A DNA stretch of 64,000 nucleotides from Arthrobacter sp. 31Y. GTDB taxonomy: Bacteria > Actinomycetota > Actinomycetes > Actinomycetales > Micrococcaceae. Below are positions 9,159 through 17,705 of the stretch, in pieces. How positions within the stretch are numbered: position 1 is the stretch's first letter; each line of letters opens with the position of its first letter. Both the position numbers and the translations under genes were made by a program. The stretch spans positions 1,798,001 through 1,862,000 of the forward strand of contig NZ_JAFW01000001.1 of the NCBI RefSeq assembly GCF_000526335.1. Direction: 5' to 3'. The notes below the pieces were generated by a model. That model had not been told where the DNA came from, made no database searches, and worked only from the letters and a program-made list of their open reading frames with translations.

Positions 9159-9818
9159 GTGGGCCATGTGCAATCGTCGCTGTCCGACCTCCTGGGGGTA
9201 CTTTCCGACGCCGTCGCCCCTCAACATGTCAGGTTCGACGACGGGTCCCCCACCGCCGTCGTTCCTCCACCAGATGCCCCGGTCACCGTACGGGCGGTAA
9301 CCCTCAGCAGAGTTGGAAGGTCCCGCCACGAGGGCCCGGCCCTGGACTTGGAACTGAGGGTAGCGGTGGAATGCCACGGACCCGGGCAGCTGGACACCAT
9401 GGAGCAATTACTGTTGGCCGTGGAACGCCACAGCCAGTACTCCGTAGTATCCAACGGCGAGTTCCGGCCTGAGGAGTATGCCGGCGCAATCGGGCAGGGA
9501 ATGGGGTTCCTGGTGCGCATCCCTGTATCCCTCCGCTTCGAGGAACCCTCCGACCCGCTGGCCCAAGCTGCTGTGGGCACCGCCGCTGCAGAGCGCCGGA
9601 TCCGAGGACGGCTGGTGGATGGGCACAACAAAGGCATTTCCGACGCCTACATCCACGCGCACTCATCAGCTACCGCCGTTGTCAGCGACGCGACCGGGCA
9701 TTTTGAGGTCCTCGCGTCGGCTGACGAAGTACAGCACTTCGCTGTTGCGGTTGACGGCACTGAACGGGAAATTTCTGCCAGCACCAAGAGCCTTCCCTTG
9801 GTCATTCGCTGGGTCTGA
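9159..9818 (+). CDS. Hypothetical protein with C-terminal carboxypeptidase-regulatory-like domain
   Basis: 219 aa, no signal peptide or membrane segment. Residues 1-140 show alternating hydrophobic beta and helix patterns (LDLELRVAVECHG, TMEQLLLAVERHSQY, GMGFLVRIPVSLRFEEP) that recall DUF4255/Pvc16-type tail proteins, but this is weak. Residues 148-219 (RIRGRLVDGHNKGISDAYIH, then TGHFEVLAS) look like a carboxypeptidase-regulatory-like beta sandwich. The GTG start is uncertain and no good ribosome site is seen. No other phage-tail or contractile-injection gene is near. Confidence 0.55.
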   Translation: MGHVQSSLSDLLGVLSDAVAPQHVRFDDGSPTAVVPPPDAPVTVRAVTLSRVGRSRHEGPALDLELRVAVECHGPGQLDTMEQLLLAVERHSQYSVVSNGEFRPEEYAGAIGQGMGFLVRIPVSLRFEEPSDPLAQAAVGTAAAERRIRGRLVDGHNKGISDAYIHAHSSATAVVSDATGHFEVLASADEVQHFAVAVDGTEREISASTKSLPLVIRWV

Positions 9819-9866
9819 TTCCGGAACAGTTTGCTCCCACGGGCCGCTGCCGTGAAAAGATCAACC

Positions 9867-11102
9867 ATGCGTCCGATGCAGCACTCCAGCAAACTTCAGA
9901 ATGTCCGCTACGAACTCCGTGGGCCCATCCTCCAAGCGGCGAAGGCCATGGAGGCCGAAGGGCACCGCATTCTCAAGATGAATCTTGGCGACACGGCACC
10001 GTTTGGACTGGAGGCACCGGAGTCGGTGGTGGTGGACATGATCCATCACCTTCGCGGCGCGCAGGGCTACAGCGACTCCAAGGGCATTTTCTCCGCCCGC
10101 ACCGCCATCTCGCAGTACTACCAAACCCGCGGACTGATGACCATCGGCGTCGAGGATGTCTTTGTTGGCAACGGCGTCAGTGAGCTCATCTCCATGACCC
10201 TGCAGGCGTTCATGGAGAACGGCGACGAAATCCTCATCCCGGCACCCGATTACCCCTTATGGACTGCGGCAGTCACCCTGACGGGCGGCAAACCCGTGCA
10301 CTACCTGTGCGACGAGGACGAGAACTGGTGGCCGGACATGTCCGATGTGGAGGCCAGGATCACCCCTCGAACCAAGGGCATTGTGATCATCAACCCGAAC
10401 AACCCCACCGGCGCCGTCTACCCCCGGCACATTCTGGAGCAGTTCGCAGCGCTGGCCAGGAAGCACGATCTGGTCCTGTTCTCGGATGAGATCTACGAGA
10501 AGATCCGCTACGTGGACGCCCCTCACATCCACACGGCCTCCGTGGCAGAGGACGTTTGTGTGCTGACGTTCAGCGGGTTGTCCAAGGCGTACCGCATGCC
10601 CGGATACCGGGCAGGTTGGGTTGCTGTGACCGGCCCCCGCACCGCAACCGCCGCCTACCGTGAGTCCTTGGAACTGCTGGCCTCCTTGCGGTTGTGTGCC
10701 AACGTTCCGGCCCAGCACGCAATTCAGACCTGCTTGGGTGGGTACCAAAGCATCGAAGCGCTCATTCGTCCCGGCGGCAGGCTCCGCGAGCAGCGGGACC
10801 TCGCTTGGAAACTCCTTACCGCGATCCCGGGCGTCAGCTGTGTGCCCGCGGCGGGAGCCATGTACCTGTTCCCCCGCCTGGACCCGGAGGTCTACCCCAT
10901 TGCCTCGGATGAGAAGTTTGTCCTCCAACTCCTGCAGGAACAGAAAATCCTGGTCTCGCACGGCACGGCGTTCAATTGGCCCACGCCGGACCATTTCCGG
11001 TTCGTGATCCTGCCGGCCATGGAGGACATTGAGGAAGCAGTGCGCCGGATCTCCACCTATCTGGCCGCCTACCGGAACCGCCCCGCGGACTCACCCAACT
11101 GA
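9867..11102 (+). CDS. PLP-dependent aminotransferase class I/II (alanine transaminase AlaA-like)
   Basis: Fold-type I aminotransferase of about 411 aa. The N-terminus SSKLQNVRYELRGPILQAAK and LGDTAPFGLEAPE are characteristic of the AlaA/YfbQ group making alanine from pyruvate and glutamate. NPNNPTGAVYP binds the cofactor, and the PLP Schiff-base lysine is K240 in TFSGLSKAYRMPGYRAGW. The ATG at 9867 is preferred over an upstream TTG-type start because homology begins soon after it. It is monocistronic and followed by palindrome copy 2. Confidence 0.88.
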   Translation: MRPMQHSSKLQNVRYELRGPILQAAKAMEAEGHRILKMNLGDTAPFGLEAPESVVVDMIHHLRGAQGYSDSKGIFSARTAISQYYQTRGLMTIGVEDVFVGNGVSELISMTLQAFMENGDEILIPAPDYPLWTAAVTLTGGKPVHYLCDEDENWWPDMSDVEARITPRTKGIVIINPNNPTGAVYPRHILEQFAALARKHDLVLFSDEIYEKIRYVDAPHIHTASVAEDVCVLTFSGLSKAYRMPGYRAGWVAVTGPRTATAAYRESLELLASLRLCANVPAQHAIQTCLGGYQSIEALIRPGGRLREQRDLAWKLLTAIPGVSCVPAAGAMYLFPRLDPEVYPIASDEKFVLQLLQEQKILVSHGTAFNWPTPDHFRFVILPAMEDIEEAVRRISTYLAAYRNRPADSPN

Positions 11103-11160
11103 GTCGCAATTGTGCGCGTTTTGAGCGCTCAAAACGCGCTCTGCTGCGACTTAGTTGGGT
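11093..11160. repeat. 68 bp intergenic palindrome, copy 2
   Basis: Inverted repeat with ends ACCCAACTGAGTCGCA and TGCGACTTAGTTGGGT around a perfect core TTTTGAGCGCTCAAAA. It overlaps the end of the aminotransferase (stop at 11102) and lies between convergent genes. Same total length and same outer ACCCAACT/AGTTGGGT ends as the other copies, but a different interior. Confidence 0.85.
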
Positions 11161-11172
11161 GCTCGGGAGCAG

Positions 11173-12210
11173 TTATAGAGCAGGGTCCACCATGGTCATG
11201 CCAGCAGGATTGGCCTCGTCGAAACCAGGCAGCAGTGCGGCAGCTTCTTCGAGGCCAATGGTGCGTTCGATCAGCAGCTGTGGCTTGAGCGCACCCTGAT
11301 CAATGAGCGCCATCATCCCCGGATAGTCCACAGCGGCCATGCCGTGACTGCCCAGGAGGTCGAGTTCCCAGCCGATCACCCGTGCCATGGGTACTTGCGG
11401 GTTACCGTCGATGGACGGCAGCAAACCGATCTGGACGTGCCGGCCCCGCCGTCGAAGGCTCAGGATCGCATCGGCGCACGTCTGTTCACTTCCGACGGCG
11501 TCCACCGCCACGTGGGTGCCGCCGTCGGAAAGGGCGTTGACTGCGGCCGGGATATCCGAACCATCAGCGAGCACAGTATGGTCCGCACCCAAACGTGCGG
11601 CCACGGCCAGCGCCTCGGGGTTCCGGTCCACGGCAATGACCCTTGCTCCCATGGCCTTGGCGATCATCACAGCGCTCAGCCCCACACCGCCCGCGCCAAC
11701 CACGGTCACCCACTCGCCGGCCTTAATCTGCGCACGAGCCACCAAAGCACGGTATGCGGTGGCGAAGCGGCAGCCGAGACTTGCCGCCGTCGTATATTCA
11801 ACACCGTCAGGAATGGCAACCAGGTTGCTGTCGGCAGCATGAAGGGCCACAAACTCGGCGAATGATCCCCAGTGGGTGAAGCCAGGCTGCTGTTGGTCCG
11901 GGCAGACCTGCGCGTCGCCGGCCAAGCACCATTCGCAGGTGCCGCACCCGCAGACGAACGGGACGGTGACGCGGTCGCCAACCTTCCAGCGCTGAACGTC
12001 TTCGCCGACGGCGTCGATGACACCGGCGAGTTCATGGCCCGGCACATGGGGCATGGCGATGTCATCGTGGCCGGCCCAGGCATGCCAGTCGCTGCGGCAC
12101 ATGCCTGTTGCCAGCACTTTCACCACCACACCTCCCACGGGAGCCTGCGGTTTGGCGACCTCCCTGACGTCGGGCTGGATCCGGACCTCATCAAAAATTA
12201 CTGCGCGCAC
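11173..12210 (-). CDS. Zinc-dependent alcohol dehydrogenase (MDR family)
   Basis: 345 aa medium-chain dehydrogenase. Catalytic zinc ligands C38 and H59-E60 (PGHELAG); structural zinc cysteines C89, C92, C95 and C103 (CGCGTCEWC); Rossmann motif VVGAGGVGLSAV near 171. The family oxidises alcohols with NAD(P). The start is GTG at 12210, giving a normal N-terminus MRAVIFDEVR. It is convergent with the aminotransferase and divergent from the AhpD-like gene. Substrate not predictable. Confidence 0.88.
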   Translation of the reverse strand: MRAVIFDEVRIQPDVREVAKPQAPVGGVVVKVLATGMCRSDWHAWAGHDDIAMPHVPGHELAGVIDAVGEDVQRWKVGDRVTVPFVCGCGTCEWCLAGDAQVCPDQQQPGFTHWGSFAEFVALHAADSNLVAIPDGVEYTTAASLGCRFATAYRALVARAQIKAGEWVTVVGAGGVGLSAVMIAKAMGARVIAVDRNPEALAVAARLGADHTVLADGSDIPAAVNALSDGGTHVAVDAVGSEQTCADAILSLRRRGRHVQIGLLPSIDGNPQVPMARVIGWELDLLGSHGMAAVDYPGMMALIDQGALKPQLLIERTIGLEEAAALLPGFDEANPAGMTMVDPAL

Positions 12211-12237
12211 CCGCTGACTCTAACAATTGGCCGCCCC

Positions 12238-12264
12238 TGTCACACTTCCGGCGTCGTATCCGAC
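12238..12264 (+). promoter_or_regulatory. Candidate ECF41-type promoter
   Basis: TGTCACA (12238-12244), 16 nt, then CGAC (12261-12264). ECF41 sigma factors are reported to recognise TGTCACA at -35 and CGTC at -10. It lies 40 nt before the AhpD-like gene, whose neighbour at 12780 encodes an ECF41-like sigma factor, so autoregulation of the pair is the simplest reading. The -10 differs from consensus at one base. Confidence 0.6.
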
Positions 12265-12303
12265 ATCCCTGATGTAAAGCACCATCACTGAAGGGAAAAC
12301 ATC

Positions 12304-12762
12304 ATGCCCCGCATCAACATCGGCCGCAGCAACAAGCTAGGCTACGCCGCCGTCATTGGCTTGGAAGGTTACGCCCGCAAATCCGTGGAGCCGGACCTGT
12401 ATGAACTCATCAAACTCCGGGCTTCCATCCTCAACGGCTGCGGATTTTGCGTCGACATGCACGCCACCGATGGCCGGAAGCGTGGCATCCCCTCCCGCAA
12501 ACTCCACGCGGTAGCAGCATGGCAGCACTCGAAGGTGTTCTTCGATGCGCGCGAACAGGCTGTACTGGCACTGACTGACGCGGTGACGCAGCTCGGTCCA
12601 GAGACGGTCACGGACGAAATCTGGAACGCTGCGGCCGCGCATTTCGATGACAGCCAAATGGGTGGCCTGATCCTCGCCATCTCCACCATCAACGTGTGGA
12701 ACAGGATCGCCGTCAGCACTCAAATGGAGCCGCCCGTAGATGAGAAGAACCCGATCACCTGA
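12304..12762 (+). CDS. Carboxymuconolactone decarboxylase/AhpD-like protein
   Basis: 152 aa alkylhydroperoxidase D-like protein. The redox CxxC (C46-C49, NGCGFC) is followed by H53, the proton-relay pattern of AhpD peroxidases. It sits 17 nt ahead of an ECF41-type sigma factor, the known genomic pairing for that sigma group, in which the partner gene is usually the target. Function is likely peroxide or organic-hydroperoxide reduction; the electron donor is unknown. ATG preceded by AAGGG. Confidence 0.9.
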   Translation: MPRINIGRSNKLGYAAVIGLEGYARKSVEPDLYELIKLRASILNGCGFCVDMHATDGRKRGIPSRKLHAVAAWQHSKVFFDAREQAVLALTDAVTQLGPETVTDEIWNAAAAHFDDSQMGGLILAISTINVWNRIAVSTQMEPPVDEKNPIT

Positions 12763-12779
12763 AAGGTAGCGTTGGCAGC

Positions 12780-13688
12780 ATGAGTCTTGCGGTGTCGGCC
12801 ACTTCGGCGTGGCAGAGCGAACGGAATCGCCTCTTGGGGATCGCCTACCGAATGTTGGGCGACTTCGGGCATGCGGAGGATGTGGTCTCTGAGGTTGCGA
12901 TCGATGCTGTGCAACGGGAACGCAAACCCGACGTGGGCGGCGTGGATTCCTGGCCCGCGTGGCTGACTACGGTCTGCGTACGACGCTCTGTTGACCGGGT
13001 ACGCCAACTCGCGGCCGTACGTGAGGACTACACCGGCCCGTGGCTGCCCGAACCAGTGGATGCGGCCGCACTTCCGGAAGAAACACTGGCCAACCGCGAG
13101 CTCCTGTCCTTGACCTTGCTGCACTTGGCCGAGCAACTGGCTCCAGAAGCCAGGGCAGCGCTCGTCTTACACCGCGCCTTCGCCATGTCCGCCCCGGAAA
13201 TAGCGGAAATCTTGGAAAAGACCCCCGCTGCCGTGCGCCAGATGATTTCACGGGCCGAGCGCCGTTTGGAGATCGACCCGGAGGCACCCGCACCCCGGGC
13301 CAAGGACCGCGCGGCGTTGGAGAAGCTGGTACGGGCCATCGAACAGGGCGACATTGACACGGTTGTGGCCATGCTGGATCGGGACGCCGTTCTGTGGGCC
13401 GATGGCGGCGGCAAGGTCAAGAGCGCCATGAACCCGTTGTTCGGGGCGGCCAGGATTGCGCGCTTCTTCGCGGGCATCCTCGGCAAAGCGGTGGTTTTCG
13501 ATCCTGTGCAGCCGGTACGAGTTGAGGTCATCGAGGTCAACTGCGAGGCGGCCTTGGTGCTCAGGCATCATGGCCGCTCCGACATTCTGGTCATCGCCAC
13601 CAGCCCGGATGGGAGCATCCGGGAACTGCGCCAAGTGTCCAACCCGGACAAACTGACACGGGTTTCGTTGTCCGCCGGCGCGAAGTAG
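12780..13688 (+). CDS. ECF41-type RNA polymerase sigma factor (SigJ-like) with SnoaL-like C-terminal domain
   Basis: 302 aa. Sigma regions 2 and 4 occupy roughly residues 10-165 (RLLGIAYRMLGDFGHAEDVV; later SAPEIAEILEKTPAAVRQMI). The C-terminal extension has a SnoaL/NTF2-like fold with the two ECF41 hallmark motifs, DGGGK at 208-212 and NPDKL at 288-292. In this group the extension takes the role of an anti-sigma factor, and no anti-sigma gene is present here. Co-transcribed with the AhpD-like gene. Confidence 0.9.
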   Translation: MSLAVSATSAWQSERNRLLGIAYRMLGDFGHAEDVVSEVAIDAVQRERKPDVGGVDSWPAWLTTVCVRRSVDRVRQLAAVREDYTGPWLPEPVDAAALPEETLANRELLSLTLLHLAEQLAPEARAALVLHRAFAMSAPEIAEILEKTPAAVRQMISRAERRLEIDPEAPAPRAKDRAALEKLVRAIEQGDIDTVVAMLDRDAVLWADGGGKVKSAMNPLFGAARIARFFAGILGKAVVFDPVQPVRVEVIEVNCEAALVLRHHGRSDILVIATSPDGSIRELRQVSNPDKLTRVSLSAGAK

Positions 13689-13719
13689 CGGGAAGCCTGC
13701 CAGGTCGCTGGATATTTCC

Positions 13720-14178
13720 CTACGACGTGGAAGGATTCCCGCGAACTCGCCCAGGACGCCGACGTCGGAGGCGGGCTACCAGCGTCGCGGCGAGTAGCGC
13801 CGTCGTGATTTCCAGTCCGATCACCAGCAACAGTTGAGCGGCGCCTGAGCTGTCAATAGCGTTCGACGCCGGTCCCCCGCCGTGGGCGTGTCCGGAACCA
13901 CCTGCTCCCAACAGCAGGACGGCATGCAGTCCCACCATAGCCAGAGCCGAGATGGTCACTTGGTGGAGTGCGCCAAGCCGGCTGTGGCGCCAGATGTGCA
14001 CCGTGCACGGGACGCAGACGGCGGCCAAGGCGATCATGAGGATCCCCAGCCAGGCGTCGTGGTGTCCGGAAGCGGCGAGCCAGAGGTGGACCAGGCAAGA
14101 GACAGCGGTGAGGACCGCGCAGATCCGGGGGTGCAGGACGGGCCCGGAGACCCGGACCCGTCCTGCCGTTGTTGTCAT
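13720..14178 (-). CDS. Hypothetical His-containing membrane protein downstream of amine oxidase
   Basis: 152 aa with four predicted membrane helices. Loops contain histidines (ASGHHDAW, GSGHAHGGG) and a CVPCTVH motif in a helix, suggesting but not proving metal contact. The start is 21 nt beyond the amine oxidase stop on the same strand, so the two are probably co-transcribed, and a role in copper handling for the oxidase is a reasonable guess. I do not recognise the family by name. Confidence 0.65.
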   Translation of the reverse strand: MTTTAGRVRVSGPVLHPRICAVLTAVSCLVHLWLAASGHHDAWLGILMIALAAVCVPCTVHIWRHSRLGALHQVTISALAMVGLHAVLLLGAGGSGHAHGGGPASNAIDSSGAAQLLLVIGLEITTALLAATLVARLRRRRPGRVRGNPSTS

Positions 14179-14199
14179 TGTGAGTGTCCCGGAGCGGTT

Positions 14200-16188
14200 C
14201 TAGTGGCAGTGCCCGGCGGGTTCGCCGTGTTCGCCGCCGGCTGCGCCAGCGCCCTCAACGGCGCTGTGGCAGCTCGAACCCGAGGCGCTGGCCGGCACGT
14301 CCAGAACGGGGCTGCGATCGAAGAACCCCTCGGGACGCAGCTTGAAGCCAACTGTGTCCACGGGCATGATCGGCCAGTCCTCCACGCGCGGGAAGTGCGT
14401 GAGGCCGAAAGTGTGCCAGAGGACGATGTCCTGGCCGTCGATCTCGCGGTCCTGGGCAACGTAGGCCGGCAGGCCAGCACCGCCGGAGTGTTGGTTCACG
14501 AAGTCGCCCGTGGGGTAGCGCTCCTCGTCCGAGTAGCGGGTGACCCACAGATCCTTGGTGGCGAAAGCCGCGCGCTTGGCAATGGACGAGCCCGGATCGG
14601 CCAGCAGCGTGGGCTGGTTCTCGGCGTGGAGTTTGTAGCCGACCGGCTCACCCAGACGATTCTTGGACTCCGGGTTGGAAATGATCCAGGTGCGGCCTGC
14701 GCGGGCGTCGGCCTCACGGACTGCCTCCGACTCCTTGGTCAGGAGTGTGCGCTTGCGGGAGAACGCATTGCCGCGCTCGTTGCCTTCGCCCATTGCCTGA
14801 CGGACCACGTCTTCTTCCTCCACGCGGTTGGTGAAGCCATCAATGGCCATGTCCAGACGGGCGCTGAAGAGGTGCTGGTGGAAGGGTGCGCCGAGGCCAG
14901 GGGCGAGCTGGGAAATGTTATCCGAGCCACCCTCCGGGAACGCACTGGTGAACACGACGCCGGTGGCCTTGGCCTCGAACTCGATGGTGCCGTCCAGGTA
15001 GAGGTACCAGTAGAAGCCGTAATCGTAATTGCCAATGGTGGTGAAGAAGGAGATCACCAGACGACGGTTGCGGCGGGTGTAGTTGATGCCGGTCCAGAGG
15101 TCGGAGTGCTTGGAGAGGATTCCCCAGTCTTCCTCGTGCATGCAGATACCGTTGCGGATTTCGCGGGGGTTGCCGAAGGCGTCGCTGATGACCGGGCTGA
15201 GGTAGGTGATGTCACCCAAGCAATCGCACCCCAGTTCCAGGGAGTTGGCGTACTGGCCCACCAAGTATTCGCCGGTGTCGAAGTAGTTTTGCCAGGACCG
15301 GATGGGCGAAGGGTCACCGTAGGGAACCACCATTTCTGCGATGGATCCCCGGTTGATGATGGGACGCTTCTTGTCGCCGTCCTGGAAGGCCAGGTTGTGG
15401 AGGACAACTCCTTCGCGGACATCGAAGCCCACATCCACGCTCCACTTTTCCCACTCAACGTGGTTCCCTCCGGTGACAGTGAAGCTGGGTCCCTCGGGCT
15501 GAGTGATGCTGATGGGCTTCTGGGTAGTGCGGAGCGGGCCGGTCAGTTCAGGATCCGTGTAATTTCCGTGCTCTGCCGGGACGGGCATCACGCCAAGGTC
15601 AATGACCTGGGTGACCTCCTTGTTGACCACGTCCACGTACGCTACGAGTCCATCCACGGGGTGAGCCCAGGCACTGTCCTCCGGGAAGTCCTGCACAAAT
15701 GCGAGCCCACGGAGGATGCGCCGGCCCCTTTCTTCTTCATATTCAAAGACGCCGGCGGACAGCGGAGCTACTCGGACCTTCTCTACGTCCAGGTCCCGGG
15801 CTGCGAGCGCGGTGAGCCAGCGCTCGTCGGTGGCGAGGAGCGTCTCCACAACCTCGAATTCTTCCTCCAACACAGGGAGTTCGCCGGAGACCTTGGTGTC
15901 CAGTACGAGTGCGGACACAATCTCGCCGCGGGTCACCGAGACCAGGACATCAGTGGGTGCGCCGCCGGAGATGTCGTGGATGAAGACGCGGAACCGGCGG
16001 TCCTGCTCTGACTGGCGGCGGGCCGGGTCCACCAGCCCCAGGTAGGCGATGCGCTTCTCAGCGCCAAGGTGGCCCGCGGCCTGCAGGATTCCCTGCACCT
16101 GGGAGATTTCGGCGCCCGTTGCCAGGGCGTACTGTGCTTCCTCAATGGCGGTGGCGTCGGTTGCTGTCTCAGTTGCTGTGGGCGTCAT
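14200..16188 (-). CDS. Copper amine oxidase (phenylethylamine oxidase type)
   Basis: 662 aa homodimeric enzyme oxidising primary amines to aldehyde, ammonia and H2O2. The TPQ-forming Tyr is residue 388 in [12 protein letters not shown]; copper ligands include the HQH pair in [13 protein letters not shown] and a His in [14 protein letters not shown]. Overall sequence is very close to my memory of Arthrobacter globiformis phenylethylamine oxidase, including the C-terminal Cys/His tail, here extended (ends EPAGHCH). No signal peptide, so cytoplasmic. A divergent TetR gene and palindromic operator lie upstream, and the small membrane gene follows. Confidence 0.95.
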   Translation of the reverse strand: MTPTATETATDATAIEEAQYALATGAEISQVQGILQAAGHLGAEKRIAYLGLVDPARRQSEQDRRFRVFIHDISGGAPTDVLVSVTRGEIVSALVLDTKVSGELPVLEEEFEVVETLLATDERWLTALAARDLDVEKVRVAPLSAGVFEYEEERGRRILRGLAFVQDFPEDSAWAHPVDGLVAYVDVVNKEVTQVIDLGVMPVPAEHGNYTDPELTGPLRTTQKPISITQPEGPSFTVTGGNHVEWEKWSVDVGFDVREGVVLHNLAFQDGDKKRPIINRGSIAEMVVPYGDPSPIRSWQNYFDTGEYLVGQYANSLELGCDCLGDITYLSPVISDAFGNPREIRNGICMHEEDWGILSKHSDLWTGINYTRRNRRLVISFFTTIGNYDYGFYWYLYLDGTIEFEAKATGVVFTSAFPEGGSDNISQLAPGLGAPFHQHLFSARLDMAIDGFTNRVEEEDVVRQAMGEGNERGNAFSRKRTLLTKESEAVREADARAGRTWIISNPESKNRLGEPVGYKLHAENQPTLLADPGSSIAKRAAFATKDLWVTRYSDEERYPTGDFVNQHSGGAGLPAYVAQDREIDGQDIVLWHTFGLTHFPRVEDWPIMPVDTVGFKLRPEGFFDRSPVLDVPASASGSSCHSAVEGAGAAGGEHGEPAGHCH

Positions 16189-16225
16189 GGCTGCCTCTTG
16201 TCCGGGACCTATGATGGGTCAGGAT

Positions 16226-16251
16226 TTATTTTCTATAGGTGTAGAGAATAA
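16226..16251. promoter_or_regulatory. Candidate TetR operator (inverted repeat)
   Basis: TTATTTTCTA (16226-16235), 6 nt, TAGAGAATAA (16242-16251): arms match at 9 of 10 positions. It is centred between the divergent amine oxidase and TetR genes and is AT-rich against a GC-rich background. Likely binding site of the adjacent regulator, controlling both directions. Confidence 0.6.
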
Positions 16252-16311
16252 CCAAAACGTAAGATGGGTCACAAGACCTGTCCGCCATTTATTTTTTCGG
16301 GAGCCCATCCA

Positions 16312-16902
16312 GTGCCAAAGATTGTGGACCACGATCAACGACGCCTCGAGCTGGTGGACGCAACCTGGCGGATCATCGCGAAGCTAGGCATGGAAGGCGC
16401 AACCATGCGGGAAATCGCTGAGGAAGCCGGCTTCGCCAACGGCGCCCTCAAGCCCTACTTCCCCACCAAGGATCTGCTGCTGACATCGGCGTTCGGGCAC
16501 GTCTTCAACCGCACCAACCAGCGCATCGCCACCATGGCCGAGGGACTCTCGGGCGTCGCAGCCCTCCGCGCGTTCTGCGCTGAAGTCCTGCCGCTGGATG
16601 AGGAACGAGTCAACGAAGCGCGGATCGTGATTCCGTTCTGGCAGAAGGCGCTCAACGACGCCCACATGGCGGCCCTCCACAGTAAGTCCATGCGGCAGTG
16701 GCACTCCACCCTTGCAGCGCATTGCGCAGCAGCCCGCGCGGCAGGCGAGATCAAAGCCCCCATCGGGGACGCCGCCGTCGCCGATCACCTGCTGAACATG
16801 ATGCTCGGCGCACAGATAGTTGTGGCGTTGTCCCCCGCCGAGCATTTCTCGCAGGACCTTGCGGGGCAACTGGATCATTACCTCATGCTGCTGACTGGCT
16901 AG
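16312..16902 (+). CDS. TetR family transcriptional regulator
   Basis: 196 aa; N-terminal helix-turn-helix (GATMREIAEEAGFANGALKP, ending YFPTKDLLL) followed by a helical ligand domain with a BetI-like C-terminus. The GTG at 16312 is chosen because it gives a standard short N-terminus ahead of the helix-turn-helix; the open frame starts further upstream. It is divergent from the copper amine oxidase and most likely its amine- or aldehyde-responsive repressor. Its stop abuts the stop of the convergent LysE gene. Confidence 0.85.
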   Translation: MPKIVDHDQRRLELVDATWRIIAKLGMEGATMREIAEEAGFANGALKPYFPTKDLLLTSAFGHVFNRTNQRIATMAEGLSGVAALRAFCAEVLPLDEERVNEARIVIPFWQKALNDAHMAALHSKSMRQWHSTLAAHCAAARAAGEIKAPIGDAAVADHLLNMMLGAQIVVALSPAEHFSQDLAGQLDHYLMLLTG

Positions 16903-17544
16903 CTAGCTCGTGGCGCCCGACGCCACCACACCCACGCCCAGCCCAGCGATCACACCGCTGCTGACACGCTCGACGACGGTGCTCACCTTGGGTCGCTTAA
17001 GCCACCGCATCGCCTTGAAAGCGACGACGGCGATCATCGAGAGATACGCGAACGCAATGACGGCCACTACGACGCCCAGAATTAAGGACGTGCCCATGGT
17101 GTCCCCGCCGTGCGGGATGAACTGCGGAACCACGGCCAGGTAAAAGAGTCCCACCTTGGGGTTGAGCAGCGTGGACAGTGCGCCCGCGCCCAAGGCAGAG
17201 AGCCGGCTGTACGGGAGGGGCGCTTCAGCAGCAGTGCCGTCCGTGCCCGCTTTGGCCGCCTTCCGGGACTTGATGAAGGATGAAACTCCCAAGTACAGCA
17301 GGTACAGGCCCCCGGCGATCTTGACCCAACGGAACAGCTCGGCCGACTGTTCCAGGATCGCGGCCAAACCCACGCCTACCAGCGCTGCCCACATGATGGC
17401 ACCAGCCGCGGAGCCTGCCGCAGCAGCAATTCCGGCACTGGGGCGGTTCAGGGCGATGCGCAAGACAAGGAAAGTGTCCGGCCCGGGCGTTACGGAGAGG
17501 ACCAGGCAAAGGCCAGCAAAGGCAGCGAGGGAAGCGAGAGTCAC
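16903..17544 (-). CDS. LysE/RhtB family amino acid exporter
   Basis: 213 aa inner-membrane exporter with about six helices. The family signature near the N-terminus reads LSVTPGPDTFLVLRIAL. The family exports amino acids or related metabolites. The frame is open to 17706, but the GTG at 17544 gives the usual N-terminus just ahead of the first helix; a GTG at 17568 is an alternative. Transcribed divergently from the aldehyde dehydrogenase. Confidence 0.82.
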   Translation of the reverse strand: MTLASLAAFAGLCLVLSVTPGPDTFLVLRIALNRPSAGIAAAAGSAAGAIMWAALVGVGLAAILEQSAELFRWVKIAGGLYLLYLGVSSFIKSRKAAKAGTDGTAAEAPLPYSRLSALGAGALSTLLNPKVGLFYLAVVPQFIPHGGDTMGTSLILGVVVAVIAFAYLSMIAVVAFKAMRWLKRPKVSTVVERVSSGVIAGLGVGVVASGATS

Positions 17545-17705
17545 AAGGTCGATTATCAGGCAGGACACCCGGAACGGAAAGCGTTCGCTTCCCGTCAAGG
17601 GCTGTTCGTCCAACGACAAGGCTCTTCGGGGTGACGCCGACCACACTGGAAACATCGCCGCGCGCCTCACTGGCCGCCAAGAATTACTACCCGAGCGGAG
17701 TACCA

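Noticed and set aside
13882..16011. Long plus-strand ORF of 709 codons
   Set aside because: It is antisense to the copper amine oxidase and the small membrane gene, which have clear motifs; the ORF is a high-GC shadow with no recognisable domain.
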